Below are positions 22,969 through 25,565 of a stretch of 25,565 nt of DNA, one piece after another. The position numbers were made by a program, and so were the translations under genes. The notes below the pieces were generated by a model, which did no database searches, had not been told where the DNA came from, and worked only from the letters and a program-made list of their open reading frames with translations. Position 1 is the first letter of the stretch, and the number at the start of each line of letters is the position of its first letter. The DNA comes from Bacillota bacterium. GTDB lineage: Bacteria > Bacillota > Negativicutes > Sporomusales > Sporomusaceae. The DNA lies in assembly GCA_023443285.1 (NCBI GenBank), contig JAEZVB010000004.1:1-25565 (forward strand), read 5' to 3'.

Positions 22969-23565
22969 ATGGGAAAAATTGCATCGTTACGGGGAACAAG
23001 TAAATTTGGAGTGCGGCAAATTACGGTTATTGGTATGCTGTCAGCCATATCGATCATGCTGGGGCTTTCTGGATTTGGATTTATTCCACTGCCCACAGCT
23101 AAAGCGACGATTATGCAGATTCCAGTTATAATTGGCGCCATTTTGGAAGGCCCGCTAGTGGGGGCCATGATTGGTTTGATTTTTGGTTTGTTTAGCATCG
23201 CCCAAAGTATAACTACCCCCAATATTCTTTCGTTTGCTTTTATTAATCCGCTGGTATCAGTGCTGCCCCGTGTATTAATTGGTATTACTACCTATTACGC
23301 TTACAAGTGGACGGTGAGCAACCGTGAGAGTGTGCGTATCGGTCTTAGTGCGGTAGTGGGTTCGCTTACTAATACGGTTGGTGTACTCAGTATGATTTAC
23401 ATTCTGTATGCCGCCCAATTTGCCGCAGTGCGAGGAATAGAGATGGGGGCCGCTATTAAGGTCATTTGGAGTATCGCTCTTGTAAACGGCATTCCGGAAG
23501 CAATTATTGCTGCTGCCATTAGTGTTCCGGTGGTAGGTGCGATTAAAAAACGCTACAAAAACTAA
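22969..23565 (+). CDS. ECF transporter S component
   Basis: This 198-residue protein has about five or six transmembrane helices. The conserved segment GFIPLPTAKATIMQIPVI, followed by an EGPLVGAMIGLIFGLFS helix and a NPLVSVLPRVLIG helix, matches ECF-type substrate-binding subunits. Such S components capture a vitamin or metal and pair with a shared EcfT-EcfA module encoded elsewhere. The substrate cannot be read; a pantothenate-like or folate-like vitamin is possible. Start ATG has GGAGG upstream. Its terminator follows and it is monocistronic. Confidence 0.85.
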   Translation: MGKIASLRGTSKFGVRQITVIGMLSAISIMLGLSGFGFIPLPTAKATIMQIPVIIGAILEGPLVGAMIGLIFGLFSIAQSITTPNILSFAFINPLVSVLPRVLIGITTYYAYKWTVSNRESVRIGLSAVVGSLTNTVGVLSMIYILYAAQFAAVRGIEMGAAIKVIWSIALVNGIPEAIIAAAISVPVVGAIKKRYKN

Positions 23566-23573
23566 ACAACAAT

Positions 23574-23620
23574 AAAAGCCTGAGGATTCAGAGTAAAAAT
23601 CTGAAAACCTCAGGCTTTTT
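23574..23620. terminator. Bidirectional terminator
   Basis: A 12-bp stem (23574-23585 with 23608-23619, AAAAGCCTGAGG) with an inner TTCAG/CTGAA helix is flanked by A and T runs, serving the ECF gene and the convergent lipoprotein gene. Confidence 0.88.
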
Positions 23621-23631
23621 TTGATAAACTG

Positions 23632-24081
23632 CTATTCTACGGTAACCCACAAGTCGGTTGCTCGGGCGGTCTCCGTACTGTTGGGAATAATTTGGAGCTT
23701 GCCTTTGCCGGCTTGTTTGGCGAGAAAAACTAGTTGGCCACTGTCATTTTCTTCCCCTTGCTGCTGCATAATATCGCCAAAAAAGTTGTCGCCGCTTGAA
23801 ATAAAGCGGGTATTTTTTGTAAGGCCGGTGGCTGGCTTCAAAATAAGCTTTTGTCCTACTTTGAGTACAAGGTTGTTAGCTGAGAGCTGTACCGGACCGG
23901 TATCGGCATAATTATACGTTACCGTGAGCTCCTGAACGTCAGGAGTTTGTTTGGAGGGCGTTGTAGGAGAAGCAGGGCTTTGCGGTTGGACAGGAGTCAT
24001 ATCGGTGCAGCCGCCAAACAGCAAGCTGCTTACCAGGAGTATGAGGATGGCTACCTGTATGCGTTTGATATAGTAAATCAT
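23632..24081 (-). CDS. Small lipoprotein with Thr/Pro/Ser-rich linker
   Basis: This 149-residue protein has a basic start, a hydrophobic core (10-22) and a lipobox-like FGGC (Cys25), so it is probably lipidated. A Pro/Thr/Ser/Gln-rich stretch (27-48) leads to an all-beta-looking domain (50-149) with NLVLKVGQKLILKPATGL. Ig-like or inhibitor-like beta folds fit this pattern, but no family is recognised. The ATG has AGGAGG upstream. It is divergent from the FMN-synthase-like gene, with no clear functional link. Confidence 0.7.
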   Translation of the reverse strand: MIYYIKRIQVAILILLVSSLLFGGCTDMTPVQPQSPASPTTPSKQTPDVQELTVTYNYADTGPVQLSANNLVLKVGQKLILKPATGLTKNTRFISSGDNFFGDIMQQQGEENDSGQLVFLAKQAGKGKLQIIPNSTETARATDLWVTVE

Positions 24082-24164
24082 TTTTGCAAACCTCCTAGTA
24101 GTAGTGTTATCGTTAGTATTAGGAATTTGCGATTTATTATCCGATAATTACAGTTCACATAAGT

Positions 24165-24194
24165 TTGACATCATTACACCTAGCTGTGTACAAA
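24165..24194 (+). promoter_or_regulatory. Candidate promoter of the glutamate-synthase-like gene
   Basis: A perfect TTGACA (24165-24170) and TACAAA (24189-24194) with an 18-bp spacer lie about 40 bp before the start codon. Confidence 0.5.
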
Positions 24195-24235
24195 GTATCG
24201 CATTCGGACAGACTATCAGACATGGAGGTGGTTTT

Positions 24236-25565
24236 ATGCTGTTAAGCTGGCTGATGATGAAAATGATGGATCCCATGGCTGATGAAGCTATGGCGAAAAT
24301 GCTTTCCGAAGACTATCCTGATAATCCATTCCTCATGGTAACAGTTGCTGAGAAGTTATCGCCTCGGGCTATTATGGAGGCGGCGATGCGGGCTGAACTA
24401 GGCAAAGAACTGACTCGGCCATTAGGCAGCCCGGTTGTTTTATCTCCCTGGGATAAGATTCTGCTTAGTCCTAAGCAGCTATTTCAATTGCCATACCCGG
24501 ATTATACGCAGGTTGATACGACAACCGTGATTGGCCCTACTGCCAAACGGCCGCTGCAATTGGCTACGCCTATCATGATAACCGGTATGTCTTATGGCGG
24601 TTCACTCAGTTTACTCATGAAGATGGCGCTGGCTAAAGGTGCGGCACTGGCCGGGACTTGCACCAATACCGGTGAGTCAGCTGTTACCAATGAGGAGCGT
24701 GATGCTGCACAATTTCTGATAGGGCAATATCATCGCGGTGGGCAGCTAAGCGGTCAGGAGCAACTGAGCCGGCTGGACGGTATTGAGATTCAGTTGGGTC
24801 AGGGAGCCTGGGGTGGGGCTGTTGATGAACCTATGCCTGCCGACAAAATCGGGCGGCATTTACGGCAAGCCTGGCATTTGGAAGAAGGGAAGGGAAACAC
24901 GGTCTATGCGCGCATGCCTGGAAAGCAAACACCTGGAGATTATATTACTATGGTTAACGAGATGAAAGCCCAGTATGATGTGCCGGTCGGTGTAAAGATC
25001 GCAGGCTCAGATTATATCGAATATGAATTGGCGATCATTGCGCAAACCCAGGCCGATTATATAGTTGTTGACGGTTCAGAGGGCGGCACGGCTACCTCTA
25101 ATCCTACCTTGCAAGACAATGTTGGCTTGCCCACCTTACATACTCTTGTCAGAACCATAGACTGGCTGGAGGAAAATAACCTGCGGAGTCGTTTTAGTGT
25201 GATTGCCGCAGGGGGACTGACAACCCCGGGACATTTTCTTAAGGCGTTGGCATTAGGAGCAGACGCGGTTTATATTGGCAGCATTGCATTAATGGCAGCC
25301 ATGCAGAATCAGGTGACTAAAGCGTTGCCTCAGGCGCCGCCTGTGCAAATGGCTATGTATACCGGAAAGTTAAACGATAAATTGGATGTGGACGAGGCTG
25401 CGCAGCATTTGGCGAACTTTTTAACCTCTTGCCAAGCCGAAATGCAGCTTGCTGTCCAGGCGGTCGGTAAGCAAGCCTTGCGGGACTTGGACCGCAGCGA
25501 TCTTGTTACAGTCGAAAAAGACTTGGCCGAATTTGCCGCCATCCGCTATGCGGCCAGCCATAGAC
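24236..25565 (+). CDS. FMN-binding glutamate-synthase-like protein, 3' end outside window
   Basis: An open frame of at least 443 codons starts at ATG 24236 with GGAGGTG upstream and runs past the window end. It resembles the FMN/2-oxoglutarate-binding domain of glutamate synthase (PF01645 family): TGMSYGGSLS, ALAKGAALAGTCTNTGES, PVGVKIAGSDY, DYIVVDGSEGGTATS, then IAAGGLTTPGHFLKALALGADAVYIGS for flavin phosphate binding. The cysteine cluster that normally binds a 3Fe-4S centre right after this (CxxxxxC-P type) is absent; the region reads ALMAAMQNQVTKAL and then YTGKLNDKLDVDEAA. A cysteine-free subgroup of FMN-binding glutamate-synthase-like proteins occurs in Bacillota, so the true reaction is uncertain. 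Confidence 0.8.
   Translation, partial: MLLSWLMMKMMDPMADEAMAKMLSEDYPDNPFLMVTVAEKLSPRAIMEAAMRAELGKELTRPLGSPVVLSPWDKILLSPKQLFQLPYPDYTQVDTTTVIGPTAKRPLQLATPIMITGMSYGGSLSLLMKMALAKGAALAGTCTNTGESAVTNEERDAAQFLIGQYHRGGQLSGQEQLSRLDGIEIQLGQGAWGGAVDEPMPADKIGRHLRQAWHLEEGKGNTVYARMPGKQTPGDYITMVNEMKAQYDVPVGVKIAGSDYIEYELAIIAQTQADYIVVDGSEGGTATSNPTLQDNVGLPTLHTLVRTIDWLEENNLRSRFSVIAAGGLTTPGHFLKALALGADAVYIGSIALMAAMQNQVTKALPQAPPVQMAMYTGKLNDKLDVDEAAQHLANFLTSCQAEMQLAVQAVGKQALRDLDRSDLVTVEKDLAEFAAIRYAASHR

Noticed and set aside
1..25565. CRISPR array, defence island, prophage or insertion sequence
   Set aside because: No spaced direct repeats, nuclease or integrase genes, transposase or terminal repeats were seen; gene style is uniform along the window.

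Overview
The window looks like a chromosomal segment of a Gram-positive-lineage anaerobe of the Bacillota, most likely a member of the Negativicutes/Sporomusaceae group. The evidence is a T-box leader in front of ilvBN, AGGAGG-type ribosome binding sites with frequent TTG/GTG starts, many Rho-independent terminators, an ECF transporter S component, a YitT-family protein, flagellar and chemotaxis-type genes, and the end of a formate--tetrahydrofolate ligase. Taxonomy is inferred from gene content and style, not from a marker gene. No tRNA, rRNA, CRISPR array, insertion sequence or prophage was found; it reads as a housekeeping and signalling region with many short transcription units.

Layout. 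1-600: the 3' end of an fhs-like gene, its terminator, and a short stretch with an unclear small ORF. 604-2700 (minus): a two-gene operon with an uncharacterised 119-residue protein followed by a coiled-coil DUF2325-type protein, preceded by a leader of about 340 nt. 3000-3280: a divergent control region in which two good promoters face away from each other, each followed by 10-bp-phased direct repeats (TTATGTT core). 3306-5251: a molybdate-uptake remnant, made of a gutted modD pseudogene, a lipoprotein ModA, and a second ModA-like protein that has lost the oxyanion-ligand side chains. No modB or modC is present. 5404-7380: a Gfo/Idh/MocA oxidoreductase and a divergent secreted polysaccharide deacetylase.

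7466-10030: a strong sigma-A type promoter, a T-box riboswitch whose likely specifier is AUC (Ile), and ilvB-ilvN, giving isoleucine-starvation control of acetolactate synthase. 10214-13271: a stand-alone HD-GYP phosphodiesterase, then a receiver-CheX fusion overlapping a second CheX-like gene, then a YitT-family membrane protein. 13339-15024: exonuclease III (minus) and an orphan protein resembling the FliD C-terminal domain. 15413-18108: a dicarboxylate/amino-acid:cation symporter and an MFS transporter, each with its own terminator.

18155-22640 (minus): a signalling operon transcribed as GAF/HD-GYP, then a single-domain response regulator, then a membrane hybrid histidine kinase with two C-terminal receiver domains, the last of them degenerate. 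It is probably a phosphorelay coupled to cyclic-di-GMP breakdown, since both HD-GYP genes in the window keep their catalytic motifs. 22969-25565: an ECF S component, a small lipoprotein on the minus strand, and the 5' part of an FMN-binding glutamate-synthase-like gene that runs off the window end and lacks the usual iron-sulfur cysteines.

The least ordinary parts are the divergent repeat-flanked control region linking the DUF2325 operon to the mod locus, the ligand-less ModA paralogue, the REC-CheX/CheX pair, and the HD-GYP with an insertion of about 80 residues.
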